34,948 nucleotides of DNA from Mucilaginibacter sp. (GTDB lineage: Bacteria > Bacteroidota > Bacteroidia > Sphingobacteriales > Sphingobacteriaceae), in assembly GCF_028287845.1 (NCBI RefSeq), contig NZ_JAQBOW010000012.1, forward strand, positions 1 to 34,948. Reading direction: 5' to 3'. The position numbers were made by a program, and so were the translations under genes. The first letter of the stretch is position 1, and each line of letters opens with the position of its first letter. Shown here piece by piece: positions 1-6,827 of this stretch. The notes under the pieces are model-generated. The model ran no database searches. It saw nothing but the letters and a program-made list of their open reading frames with translations, and had not been told where the DNA came from.

Positions 1-695
1 GCCAGTTCTTCGGCAACATCGGGGTGGTTTAGCACCTGCAGGGCCCCGAACAGTTCGGTATCGCTTTCGCGTATCTGTATAGCTAAAACACCTTGTGCAG
101 GTGCGGGTACAATTTCGTTAGGGGTTAGTTCTTCTACGTGAAATTCGCTCAAGTCAATCCCTAAACGGCTAACACCGGCTTTGGCCAGCATAATGGCGTC
201 GTAATTTTCTTTGCGCAATTTACCTATGCGGGTAGGTACATTGCCGCGAAGGTCCTCAATTTCCAGATCAGGGCGATAGGCCAGTAGCTGTGCCTTGCGC
301 CTGTTGGATGAAGTGCCTACAATAGCGCCAAATTTTACAGATAGCTTTTGGTGAACATCCACACAGTCCTTCAAGATCAGCAGCAGCTCAGAAGGGTCTT
401 CCCGCTCTGATACTGCCGCGATGATGAGTCCCGGAGGGTTTTCGGTGGGCAGGTCCTTGTGTGAGTGTACCGCAATGTCAATAGTACCTGCCAATAATTC
501 TTCTTCCAGCTCTTTGGTAAAAAAGCCTTTACCTTCTAATTTATCAAAACTTAAATTAAGTAAGCGGTCGCCTTGTGTCTTAATAATCTTTAGCTCTACA
601 GTAATATTCACTTTTGCCAGGCTGTCCTTAACAAAATTAGCCTGCCATAGTGCAAGTTCGCTTCCGCGTGTACCTATAATTAACGTTCTTTCCAA
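1..695 (-). CDS. hemC: hydroxymethylbilane synthase (porphobilinogen deaminase), 3' end outside window
   Basis: This enzyme joins four porphobilinogen molecules into hydroxymethylbilane in cytoplasmic tetrapyrrole (heme) synthesis. The minus strand reads without interruption from position 695 to the window edge. The N-terminus IIGTRGSELALWQANFVKD, then KIIKTQGDR, AVHSHKDLPTE and GTSSNRRKAQL are hallmark HemC motifs, including the lysine and arginines that bind the dipyrromethane cofactor and substrate. About 231 residues are present, so the cofactor-attachment cysteine (near residue 240 in the family) lies outside the window. The only start is TTG at 695-693, because the same frame has a TAG four codons upstream. 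A TAnnTTTG box lies 23 bases before it. The related gene hemA is about 2.3 kb upstream on the same strand, separated by unrelated genes. Family assignment is certain. Confidence 0.95.
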   Translation of the reverse strand, partial: MERTLIIGTRGSELALWQANFVKDSLAKVNITVELKIIKTQGDRLLNLSFDKLEGKGFFTKELEEELLAGTIDIAVHSHKDLPTENPPGLIIAAVSEREDPSELLLILKDCVDVHQKLSVKFGAIVGTSSNRRKAQLLAYRPDLEIEDLRGNVPTRIGKLRKENYDAIMLAKAGVSRLGIDLSEFHVEELTPNEIVPAPAQGVLAIQIRESDTELFGALQVLNHPDVAEEL

Positions 696-717
696 GTGGT
701 TATTCTATTTGCAAGTG

Positions 718-725
718 CAAATTTA
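718..725 (-). promoter_or_regulatory. -10 box (TAAATTTG) of hemC
   Basis: On the minus strand this reads TAAATTTG, a perfect match to the Bacteroidota -10 consensus TAnnTTTG, ending 22 bases before the TTG start of hemC. No clear -33 TTG is visible at the usual distance. It suggests hemC is transcribed from its own promoter rather than from hemA. Confidence 0.55.
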
Positions 726-854
726 ATTTTTTATACGGATGGTTGTCTATTTTATTAATGATATGAAAATAAAGTGACTATTCAATGAGTGTACGGGTAA
801 CCCCGCCAATACTATTGATGCCGCCAACCGGAAATTTAGTTTTTTAAAAAAACA

Positions 855-903
855 TTTGCGTAACCCAAAAGTTACCTATATCTTTGAGTAACTTCAAAGT
901 TAC
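855..903 (+). promoter_or_regulatory. promoter with tandem palindromic operators of the SRPBCC-ArsR operon
   Basis: A -33 TTTG (855-858) and a -10 TATCTTTG (879-886) are separated by 20 bases, a textbook Bacteroidota promoter. Two palindromes of the form GTAAC-N6-GTTAC are superimposed: site 1 at 860-875, between the -33 and -10 boxes, and site 2 at 888-903, just after the -10 and covering the expected transcription start. They are spaced 28 bp start to start. The inferred binder is the ArsR-family protein encoded by the second gene of the operon, which would repress by blocking polymerase. The placement also rules out a TTG at 884 as start of the first gene. Confidence 0.75.
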
Positions 904-907
904 ATAT

Positions 908-1339
908 ATGAAAAAAAGCATTAAACACCAATTTTTCTTCCCTCATCCACCTCAAGCGGTTTGGGATTACCTCACGAAACCTGAATTAATGGAGCTATGG
1001 CTCATGAAAAATGATTTTCAGCCCGTTGTAGGGCTCGACTTTCAATTCCGGACAAACCCAATACCGAGCCTCGATTTCGATGGGATCTTCTACTGCAGAG
1101 TATTAGAGATAGTTCCTTTTAAAAAGCTTTCATATTCATGGAAGAGCGGCCCCGGTGGTGGCGAGATAACGCTTGATTCTGTAGTTGTTTGGAAATTGCA
1201 GCCAACAGATAAAGGCACCGATCTTTTTTTAGAGCATAGCGGTTTCGCGAAAAAGGAAAATCTGAGTTTTTACAATGGTTTGGCAGATGGCTGGGTTAAA
1301 AATATACAAAAGATGATGAATCATTTAAATGCTGAATAA
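908..1339 (+). CDS. SRPBCC (AHSA1/START-like) domain protein
   Basis: This is a small cytoplasmic protein of about 143 residues with the SRPBCC (Bet v 1-like) fold, a helix-grip barrel enclosing a hydrophobic cavity for small lipophilic ligands. The family pattern is clear: the N-terminal strand KSIKHQFFFPHPPQAVWDYL, then the TKPELMELW helix, a central sheet with KLSYSWKSG, and the long C-terminal helix ending GWVKNIQKMMNHL. The ATG at 908 is chosen because it lies about 15 bases after the predicted transcription start, whereas a TTG at 884 lies inside the promoter. It is the first gene of an operon with an ArsR regulator starting one base after its stop. Such pairs are common in Bacteroidota and Actinobacteria. 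The ligand is unknown. Confidence 0.85.
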   Translation: MKKSIKHQFFFPHPPQAVWDYLTKPELMELWLMKNDFQPVVGLDFQFRTNPIPSLDFDGIFYCRVLEIVPFKKLSYSWKSGPGGGEITLDSVVVWKLQPTDKGTDLFLEHSGFAKKENLSFYNGLADGWVKNIQKMMNHLNAE

Positions 1340-1340
1340 C

Positions 1341-1664
1341 ATGGCAATACCAAGGCTTGACGCATTCCAGGTAATCGGTGATCCCAGCAGGCGAAAAATG
1401 CTAATGCTGCTCTCCGCAGATAGCTTGACTATCAACAGTCTTGCTGATAATTTCGATATGAGCCGTCCCGCCGTTTCAAAGCATATTAAAATATTGGAAA
1501 CCGCTGGCTTCATTTCTATCCAGGATATTGGCCGGGAACGGTATTGTATGCTGAAAAAAGATGGTTTTGAAGAACTGCAAGGCTGGATCTCCTACTTCGA
1601 CGAATTCTGGGCATCGAAACTAAAAAAGTTAGAAACACTATTAAATAACAAATTACCAAACTAA
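1341..1664 (+). CDS. ArsR-family winged-helix transcriptional regulator
   Basis: This is a 107-residue DNA-binding protein of the ArsR/SmtB superfamily, in the branch that accompanies SRPBCC proteins. The N-terminus MAIPRLDAFQVIGDPSRRKM matches the usual start of this branch. The recognition region is SLADNFDMSRPAVSKHIKIL, followed by the wing ETAGFISIQDIGRERYCML. No cysteine cluster of the metal-sensing ArsR proteins is visible, so a metal sensor is unlikely. ATG 1341 is preferred to the in-frame ATG at 1329, which overlaps the previous gene. It is inferred to autoregulate the operon through the two GTAAC-N6-GTTAC palindromes at 860-903. The signal that relieves repression is not evident. 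Confidence 0.88.
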   Translation: MAIPRLDAFQVIGDPSRRKMLMLLSADSLTINSLADNFDMSRPAVSKHIKILETAGFISIQDIGRERYCMLKKDGFEELQGWISYFDEFWASKLKKLETLLNNKLPN

Positions 1665-1671
1665 AAAAACA

Positions 1672-2169
1672 ATGAAAATGACAACATCAGATTTTACCAC
1701 TACCCTGTTGGTAGACCAAACTCCGGCAGAAGCGTTCAATGCCATCAATGACGTTCGCGGATGGTGGTCAGAAGAAATTGAAGGCAGTACAGACAAACTC
1801 AATGATGAGTTTAAATATCATTTCGAAGATATTCATTCCTGTAAAATGAAATTGATAGAAGTTATTCCCGACAAAAAAGTTGCATGGCTTGTTATGGACA
1901 ACTATTTTAAATTCACGAAGGACAAAAGCGAATGGATAGGCACAAAAATTAATTTTGAGATCACTAAACAGGATAACAAAACGCAAATTTGCTTCACTCA
2001 TCAAGGTTTAGTTCCCGAATATGAATGTTATGATATCTGCTTTAATGCATGGACCGGTTATATACAAAATAGTTTGCGTAGCTTGATTAGTACAGGTAAA
2101 GGGCAGCCCAATAGCACTGGCAACCCAAAAACTGCAGACGAAGAGAAACTTCTGGCTGACCGAAAGTAA
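1672..2169 (+). CDS. second SRPBCC (AHSA1-like) domain protein
   Basis: This protein of about 165 residues has the SRPBCC fold, with the characteristic N-terminal segment QTPAEAFNAINDVRGWWSEE (the paired tryptophans are typical of this subgroup) and the C-terminal helix CFNAWTGYIQNSLRSLIS. It starts 7 bases after the ArsR stop, so it is the third gene of the same operon. A second ATG two codons downstream is an equally good start. The C-terminal 25 residues are polar and probably disordered. It is different in sequence from the first SRPBCC protein and closer to the broken copy that follows. The biochemical role is unknown. Confidence 0.85.
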   Translation: MKMTTSDFTTTLLVDQTPAEAFNAINDVRGWWSEEIEGSTDKLNDEFKYHFEDIHSCKMKLIEVIPDKKVAWLVMDNYFKFTKDKSEWIGTKINFEITKQDNKTQICFTHQGLVPEYECYDICFNAWTGYIQNSLRSLISTGKGQPNSTGNPKTADEEKLLADRK

Positions 2170-2175
2170 TTGTGA

Positions 2176-2201
2176 CAAGATTTGACAGCATTCAAATCTT
2201 G
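2176..2201 (+). terminator. hairpin downstream of the second SRPBCC gene
   Basis: CAAGATTTG (2176-2184) and CAAATCTTG (2193-2201) form a perfect 9-bp stem with an 8-base loop, seven bases after the stop codon. There is no strong U tract, so it may be a weak terminator or an mRNA-stabilising hairpin. Confidence 0.45.
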
Positions 2202-2235
2202 ATTGTAAAACAATATTAAAACCAAAAAGACACAT

Positions 2236-2422
2236 ATGAAAGACTATCAAAAAAGCATTACAGTAAACAACCCGGCCGATGAAGTGTATTCAGCTATTAT
2301 TGAAACCATTCAGGACTGGTGGAGTGATGATTTTTCGGGAGTTGAAAAGCCATTCGTCAACAAGTTGTCTGGTTATACCTAAAGGCTGGATAGAAACTGT
2401 CCCGAATTATCTCAATGAGTAA
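2236..2422 (+). pseudogene. truncated third SRPBCC-domain gene
   Basis: An ATG at 2236 opens a 48-codon reading frame, beginning MKDYQKSITVNNPADEVYSA and continuing through IQDWWSDDFSG, a clear N-terminal third of the same SRPBCC subgroup as the preceding gene. It then loses similarity and stops at 2380-2382. A second frame (+1) continues from about 2366 with VIPKGWIETVPNYLNE to a stop at 2420, resembling a C-terminal end. The simplest reading is a large internal deletion that joined the N- and C-terminal ends out of frame. It would have been the fourth gene of the SRPBCC-ArsR operon. A full-length member would need about 140 residues. Confidence 0.75.
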
Positions 2423-2891
2423 AAGAAGTATTTTCGCTTCGCTCCTGATAATAGTGTACCAGTGTATCCAAATTATCTACGGAAATATTTAAATTATCAA
2501 TTTTTACAGTTAAGTGTTTTTCAGGCACCTGGTAGGCAAGATAATGAGAGCCCCTTCTCCTCCAACCTATTTCTTTTACCTTAACTTCTGTTATTTCATG
2601 CCAGGGATAAAATGGCACCGTATCGGTTTGTATGCCTTTATTATTGATAATTATGCGGGGCTCATCAATAATAAAATTTCTGCCTTTTATATAAATAAAA
2701 ATACTGGTGAGTATACCAAGCATTATACCGCCGGCATAATAATCCGGCCCCCGTGTTACAAGATATACAGCGCATCCAAATCCAATGAATAATAAAACCA
2801 ATTTAAACAGTGCGTCGCCTTTAGAATAATAAATTCTTGTTTCATCCGGAATTGGATTAGCTACAACAATATTTCCCCTGGTGAATCTCAT
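2412..2891 (-). CDS. small membrane protein, PH-domain-like (STM3941-like), function unknown
   Basis: This 159-residue protein has two hydrophobic stretches at about residues 28-46 (LFKLVLLFIGFGCAVYLV) and 50-68 (AGGIMLGILTSIFIYIKG). A soluble C-terminal half follows, rich in beta strands: IIDEPRIIINNKGIQTD, FYPWHEITEVKVKEIGWRRR. This order, two membrane segments then a bacterial pleckstrin-homology-like fold with a W-x-E-I motif, is common in uncharacterised Bacteroidota proteins. The fold is my inference from pattern, not a confirmed match. Its 3' end overlaps the broken SRPBCC gene on the other strand by 11 bases. A palindrome lies 15 bases upstream of its ATG. Confidence 0.65.
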   Translation of the reverse strand: MRFTRGNIVVANPIPDETRIYYSKGDALFKLVLLFIGFGCAVYLVTRGPDYYAGGIMLGILTSIFIYIKGRNFIIDEPRIIINNKGIQTDTVPFYPWHEITEVKVKEIGWRRRGSHYLAYQVPEKHLTVKIDNLNISVDNLDTLVHYYQERSENTSFTH

Positions 2892-2905
2892 TAGTATATA
2901 GCACT

Positions 2906-2920
2906 TTAGATAATATCTAA
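2906..2920. promoter_or_regulatory. 15-bp palindrome upstream of the PH-like membrane protein gene
   Basis: TTAGATAATATCTAA is a perfect odd palindrome (7-bp arms around one base) located 15 bases upstream of the minus-strand ATG at 2891, where an operator could sit. No TAnnTTTG box is obvious beside it. Confidence 0.35.
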
Positions 2921-3043
2921 GTTACTGAATTACATTGACAAAAAAAATATATTATTTTCTGTCTGGCGTGCAGAGATCGCCACGTTACCGCTGATGATGA
3001 CGTACGGCTGAGCTATATTAATAAAGAAGAATTGGGGATAATA

Positions 3044-4270
3044 TTAATGATTATTGATCAAAATATCCTTAGCCATTACCATGGGTACGCTAATGTATTT
3101 TTTTTCCATGTAGTTGATAACGCGTTCCAGCACCTCGCGCGATTGCTGGTCCATGCCTTGCAGCTCGTCGGCAAATACACTATTGATGGCGGTATTGCGT
3201 ATCTCTTTTATCTTTTCGGGCACCTGGCGCATGGCTAATTCTATGCGACGCTGTTTAAGCATCTGTATAAATTCGGCCATATTTTGCGCTATTATAGCTT
3301 CGGCATGGGTAAGCTCTTGATAACGCTCTTGTAAATTGCGTTTGGCAACCTCGCTTAAAGAACACACCTCTATATAATTTACCGGAAACCGCTCCAGTAC
3401 TTCGGGCGCGGTATCATTAGGTATAGCCAGATCGACGATAGTTTTTTTGCCGGTTTCGCCGTTTAGTAAGCTTGCATAAATTTCGGGCGTAATAATAGGC
3501 TCTGTTGCTGATGTAGAGGTAATAATAACATCAAAGCCCTTATTGTAAGTTTTTAATCCATCCAGCGTAAATGCTTCTCCATTCAAATCAACAGCCAGTT
3601 TTTGGGCCTTTGACAGGGTGCGATTAAATACCGCGAAGTTGGAGAATTTATGTTTTTGAAGATATTTGGAAATATTTTGGTTGGTTTCGCCTGCGCCGAT
3701 GATAAGGATACGCGCGTTTGAACATAATTTAAGATCATTAAGTTTACGATAAGCCAACGACACCACCGAAATTGGATTTTTAGCGATGTTGGTATTTGTG
3801 TAAACCTCTTTAGCTGTTTTAACCACACAAGTCATGAACATTCGCAGGCAGTCGCCGGTAAGGCCCGCCTCACGGCTATCCTCATAAGCTTTTCGCAGCT
3901 GTGATAAAATTTCTTTTTCGCCAACCACCAGACTTTCTAACGAGCACGACATACGCAGTAAGTGGTTAAGCGCTTCCTGGTCCTGGTAAATAGAAGCCGC
4001 GTCAACAAAAGCACCCATATGTTCTGCGCATAGGTCGATGTCTAATGCTTTAATAAGCTTATTGGCAAATGCTTTGTCAACATCCTCGGGGGTTATTATT
4101 ACAAATTCAACCCGGTTACAGGTAGCCAGGTAAAAAATTTCGGATATACCAAACTCGGCTTTTACATGCTGGAGCTTATCTGTAAGATTCTCCTCGCAGA
4201 TTACCAGTTTCCCCAGCTCCTTTAGTTCGATCTGTTTATGTGTAAAAGCTATTACCTTTAAATACTTCAA
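3044..4270 (-). CDS. hemA: glutamyl-tRNA reductase
   Basis: This enzyme reduces glutamyl-tRNA to glutamate-1-semialdehyde with NADPH, the first committed step of tetrapyrrole synthesis by the C5 pathway. It has 408 residues. The catalytic domain has the motif FYLATCNRVEF with the nucleophilic Cys51. The SLVVGEKEILSQLRKAY segment of the tRNA/substrate region follows, then an NADPH-binding domain with ILIIGAGETNQ and a C-terminal helical dimerisation domain ending in ERVINYMEKKY. The start is TTG at 4270, because an in-frame TAA lies just upstream and the protein begins exactly where the family does (KVIAFTHKQIELKELGKLV). hemC, normally next to hemA in this phylum, lies 2.3 kb downstream. Confidence 0.97.
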   Translation of the reverse strand: MKYLKVIAFTHKQIELKELGKLVICEENLTDKLQHVKAEFGISEIFYLATCNRVEFVIITPEDVDKAFANKLIKALDIDLCAEHMGAFVDAASIYQDQEALNHLLRMSCSLESLVVGEKEILSQLRKAYEDSREAGLTGDCLRMFMTCVVKTAKEVYTNTNIAKNPISVVSLAYRKLNDLKLCSNARILIIGAGETNQNISKYLQKHKFSNFAVFNRTLSKAQKLAVDLNGEAFTLDGLKTYNKGFDVIITSTSATEPIITPEIYASLLNGETGKKTIVDLAIPNDTAPEVLERFPVNYIEVCSLSEVAKRNLQERYQELTHAEAIIAQNMAEFIQMLKQRRIELAMRQVPEKIKEIRNTAINSVFADELQGMDQQSREVLERVINYMEKKYISVPMVMAKDILINNH

Positions 4271-4291
4271 AGCATTTTAAATTTGACCCAA

Positions 4292-4319
4292 CAAAAGTAA
4301 CATCCTAAACCAGAACCAA
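4292..4319 (-). promoter_or_regulatory. promoter of hemA
   Basis: On the minus strand a -10 TACTTTTG (4299-4292) is preceded at 17 bases by TTG (4319-4317), matching the Bacteroidota pattern TTG-N17-23-TAnnTTTG. The -10 ends 21 bases before the TTG start codon. Confidence 0.65.
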
Positions 4320-4425
4320 TGTCAAGACTTTGTCATACCGTTGAATTTAGAATGTTTATAAATAAACGGCATTTTATTATTCAAATAGTCGTTTTATAGC
4401 CAAAAATATAGCTAAAATTACGAAA

Positions 4426-4698
4426 ATGCTAAAAAAAACCAGTTTGCTTATCCTCATAACCGGCTATTTATATGCCGGAGTAAACCATTTCCGCAATCCG
4501 CCGTCGTACATCCGCATCATTCGGCATTATATTCCATATCCCCAATTTATAAATTCTTTGTAGGGTGTTCTTGAAATATTGTTTGGCGCGGGATTGATGT
4601 TTAAAATACCACATCTGTTTGCCGCCATTAGCCCAAGTTTAATGCTGACGGCGTATTTACGCATGCATATACAAAATAGGTTGGAGATGCGCCGTTAA
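4426..4698 (+). pseudogene. DoxX-family membrane protein gene with in-frame stop
   Basis: From ATG 4426 the frame reads MLKKTSLLILITGYLYAGVN, then HFRNPPSYIRIIRHYIPYPQ, and hits TAG at 4561. The same frame resumes directly with GVLEILFGAGLMFKIPHLFA up to a TAA at 4698. This is the N-terminal two thirds of a small DoxX-like membrane protein (the HF-x-NP and YIPYP..I..L motifs followed by GxxEIxxGxGL are typical), with one nonsense codon and a lost C-terminus. The rest of the gap (4271-4425 and 4699-4860) holds the hemA promoter and no other convincing gene. A 29-codon frame at 4730-4819 is too short to judge. An intact gene of a distant DoxX type lies at 20416-20808. Confidence 0.75.
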
Positions 4699-4860
4699 AT
4701 TGGGTACATTTACCTTTACTGTTTTAATGGCTGTTGCGGTTGCATCACAGCCGACATTGATAACCGGGGCGCGGGATGGAAGTTTTGTAACAACCACAGG
4801 TAAAAAGCATCTATAACTTGGTTAACGCCGCGCATTGTGGTATAATTGGCTTATATAACA

Positions 4861-5691
4861 ATGATTAAAAAAGAATTTTTCACACTATCAGGCGCTAAAG
4901 GCAGGGGCATGTTAATGGACCTTACTTATGATGAAAATTTTAAAGATGCTCCGCTGGTTATCTTCGTACATGGCTTTAAAGGGTTTAAAGACTGGGGTGC
5001 GCATAACCTGGTAGCCAATTACTTTGCCCAAAACGGTTACCGTTATTTAAAATTCAACTTTAGCCATAACGGCACCACGCCTGATAATCCGATAGATTTT
5101 ACGGACCTGATAGCTTTTAGCGACAATACGTTTTCTATTGAGTTGGATGACCTGAACACGGTTATTGATTTTGCCATTAATGGCTCGGCAATACCGCGGG
5201 CAAATGGCGTATATTTAATTGGCCATAGCATGGGTGGCGGCATTAGTATAGTTAAAACTGCCGAAGATAAGCGGATAAAAAAACTGGTTACCATGGGTTC
5301 TACTTCAAGCTTTCATAACCTTTGGCCTAAAGAAGCCGAACAGCAATGGAAATTACAGGGCATAATGTATATGCTGAACAGCCGTACCAACCAACAAATG
5401 CCTTTAAAGGCCAGTTTGTTGTACGACCTGGATAAACACCCGGAAAGGCTTAACGTTTTAAAAAAAGCAGCTGAAATAACGCAACCGTGGATAATTATAC
5501 ATGGCGATGCGGATAAAACCGTAGCTCCTACCCATGCCGAACAACTACATACGGCACAACCCCATGCCGAACTATTGCTAATAAAAGGTGCCGACCATAC
5601 CTTTGGGGGCACACACCCCTATGCTAAAAATACGTTACCTGCTGATTTGCAAAAATTTTGTAATGCGGCCATCAAATTTTTAAATAAATAA
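4861..5691 (+). CDS. alpha/beta hydrolase, serine esterase/peptidase-like
   Basis: This is a cytoplasmic hydrolase of 276 residues with the alpha/beta fold. The oxyanion-hole motif FVHGFKGFKDWG is near residue 35, the nucleophile elbow GHSMGG has Ser123, an acid (Asp216 or Asp218) lies in IIHGDADKTV, and the catalytic histidine is His246 in KGADHTFGG. All triad members are in order, so it should be active. The sequence resembles prolyl-oligopeptidase-type or acyl-esterase hydrolases. The substrate cannot be told. ATG 4861 is preferred to a TTG 15 bases upstream. There is no signal peptide. The MBL-fold gene follows 72 bases downstream on the same strand. Confidence 0.85.
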   Translation: MIKKEFFTLSGAKGRGMLMDLTYDENFKDAPLVIFVHGFKGFKDWGAHNLVANYFAQNGYRYLKFNFSHNGTTPDNPIDFTDLIAFSDNTFSIELDDLNTVIDFAINGSAIPRANGVYLIGHSMGGGISIVKTAEDKRIKKLVTMGSTSSFHNLWPKEAEQQWKLQGIMYMLNSRTNQQMPLKASLLYDLDKHPERLNVLKKAAEITQPWIIIHGDADKTVAPTHAEQLHTAQPHAELLLIKGADHTFGGTHPYAKNTLPADLQKFCNAAIKFLNK

Positions 5692-5763
5692 TTTAATACA
5701 ACGCCATTTAATACCTTGTTGTATAATTATATACCGGTACTTTATGTAATATGTAATGTGAAT

Positions 5764-6756
5764 ATGATATCAGAGTCAAGAAAAAAAGACGGAAAATATT
5801 TAAACCCCATACCAACAGACGAAGCTGGTTTTGACAAGATGATACCCATTATGCGGGCCTATGCTACCAACAAGGCCGAGGTGGTACCACATAAAAACCT
5901 GGGGCCTTTTAAAACTGATACTTCCATTTTTACAACGCCGCCAAAAAGCGGCCTGCGCATAACCTGGGTGGGGCACTCCAGCTTATTAATAGAAATTGAC
6001 GGGCGAACCATTTTAACCGACCCGGTTTGGAGCCAGCGGGTATCTTTTGTGCAATGGATGGGACCAAAGCGTTTTTTTAGGCCGCCTATAGCTTTGAGTG
6101 ATTTGCCCCCATTGGATGCCATCATTGTATCTCATGACCATTATGACCACTTGGATAAAGAAACCATTAAGTTTTTTGCGGGTACCGATATACCGTTCTA
6201 TTGCTCACTAGGCGTTGGACAGCATTTGGAGAAATTTGGCATCGTAAAAAATTACATTACCGAAATGGATTGGGGTGATAGTGTAATGATAAATCATGAT
6301 TGTGTGATAACCGCTGCACCGGCAAGGCATTTTTCGGGCAGGGGGATATTTAGACGTAATGAAACTTTGTGGTCGTCATTTATCATAAAGGGCAAAAAGC
6401 ACAATATATTTTTTGGGGCCGATTCGGGATACTTCCCGGGGTTTAAAGAAATAGGAGAGTTATATGGCCCATTTGACCTAACCATATTAGAAATTGGCGC
6501 CTATGGCGAGTACTGGCCCGATATACACATGGGGCCTGATAATGCATCAAACGCCCACGTGGCTTTAAAAGGCAAATTAATGATGCCGATACATTGGGGC
6601 ACCTTTAACCTGGCGCTGCATGATTGGTTTGAGCCTATTGAAAAACTGCAACAATATGCTGCCGATAAAAAGATAGAACTATTTGTACCCGAACCTGGCA
6701 AGCCAACCGAAGTTACGGGGGCGTATAATTCTGGTTGGTGGAAACCATATTTATAG
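5764..6756 (+). CDS. MBL-fold metallo-hydrolase (NAPE-PLD/UlaG-like)
   Basis: This metallo-beta-lactamase-fold hydrolase has about 330 residues. The sequence WVGHSSLLIEIDGRTILTDP marks the start of the fold. The metal-binding motif SHDHYDHLD gives His124, His126, Asp128 and His129, followed by further ligands in AARHFSGRG, GADSGYF and MPIHWGTFNL. This pattern is that of the N-acyl-phosphatidylethanolamine phospholipase D / L-ascorbate-6-phosphate lactonase branch. In bacteria the substrate is usually unknown. No signal peptide or lipobox is convincing, so a cytoplasmic location is likely. ATG 5764 is chosen because the residues upstream of it are atypical and begin from a TTG. Its stop abuts the heptad repeat at 6755. 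Confidence 0.88.
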   Translation: MISESRKKDGKYLNPIPTDEAGFDKMIPIMRAYATNKAEVVPHKNLGPFKTDTSIFTTPPKSGLRITWVGHSSLLIEIDGRTILTDPVWSQRVSFVQWMGPKRFFRPPIALSDLPPLDAIIVSHDHYDHLDKETIKFFAGTDIPFYCSLGVGQHLEKFGIVKNYITEMDWGDSVMINHDCVITAAPARHFSGRGIFRRNETLWSSFIIKGKKHNIFFGADSGYFPGFKEIGELYGPFDLTILEIGAYGEYWPDIHMGPDNASNAHVALKGKLMMPIHWGTFNLALHDWFEPIEKLQQYAADKKIELFVPEPGKPTEVTGAYNSGWWKPYL

Positions 6757-6827
6757 TTTGCAGCAGGTAGAGAACAGTTTGCAGTTAAAATTTACTGCCA
6801 ACTGTTCTCTGAAAACTGTTAACTGCT
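6755..6827. repeat. heptad repeat pair forming a hairpin between convergent genes
   Basis: Nine heptamers in strict 7-bp register occupy the gap. On the left are AGTTTGC, AGCAGGT, AGAGAAC, AGTTTGC, AGTTAAA (6755-6789). On the right are AACTGTT, CTCTGAA, AACTGTT, AACTGCT (6800-6827), the complementary orientation. The two arms fold into a long stem at 6769-6810 whose outer 11 bp are perfect. The array touches the stop codons of both flanking genes and may serve as a bidirectional terminator. The same 7-bp design recurs at seven other loci in the window. Confidence 0.75.

Noticed and set aside
778..840. Short minus-strand reading frame ending GGVTRTLIE before hemC
   Set aside because: It looks like the end of a protein, but only about 20 codons are open and there is no recognisable family. 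It may be a gene relic.
2940..3043. Plus-strand stretch that could encode ADDDVRLSYINKEELG
   Set aside because: It is too short, has no start, and is not recognisable; at most a gene remnant.
3032..3320. Plus-strand reading frames across the 3' end of hemA
   Set aside because: They lie opposite the conserved hemA coding sequence and have no own homology or promoter.
4730..4819. 29-codon frame after the DoxX pseudogene
   Set aside because: It has no recognisable motif and is too short; it may be part of decayed sequence.
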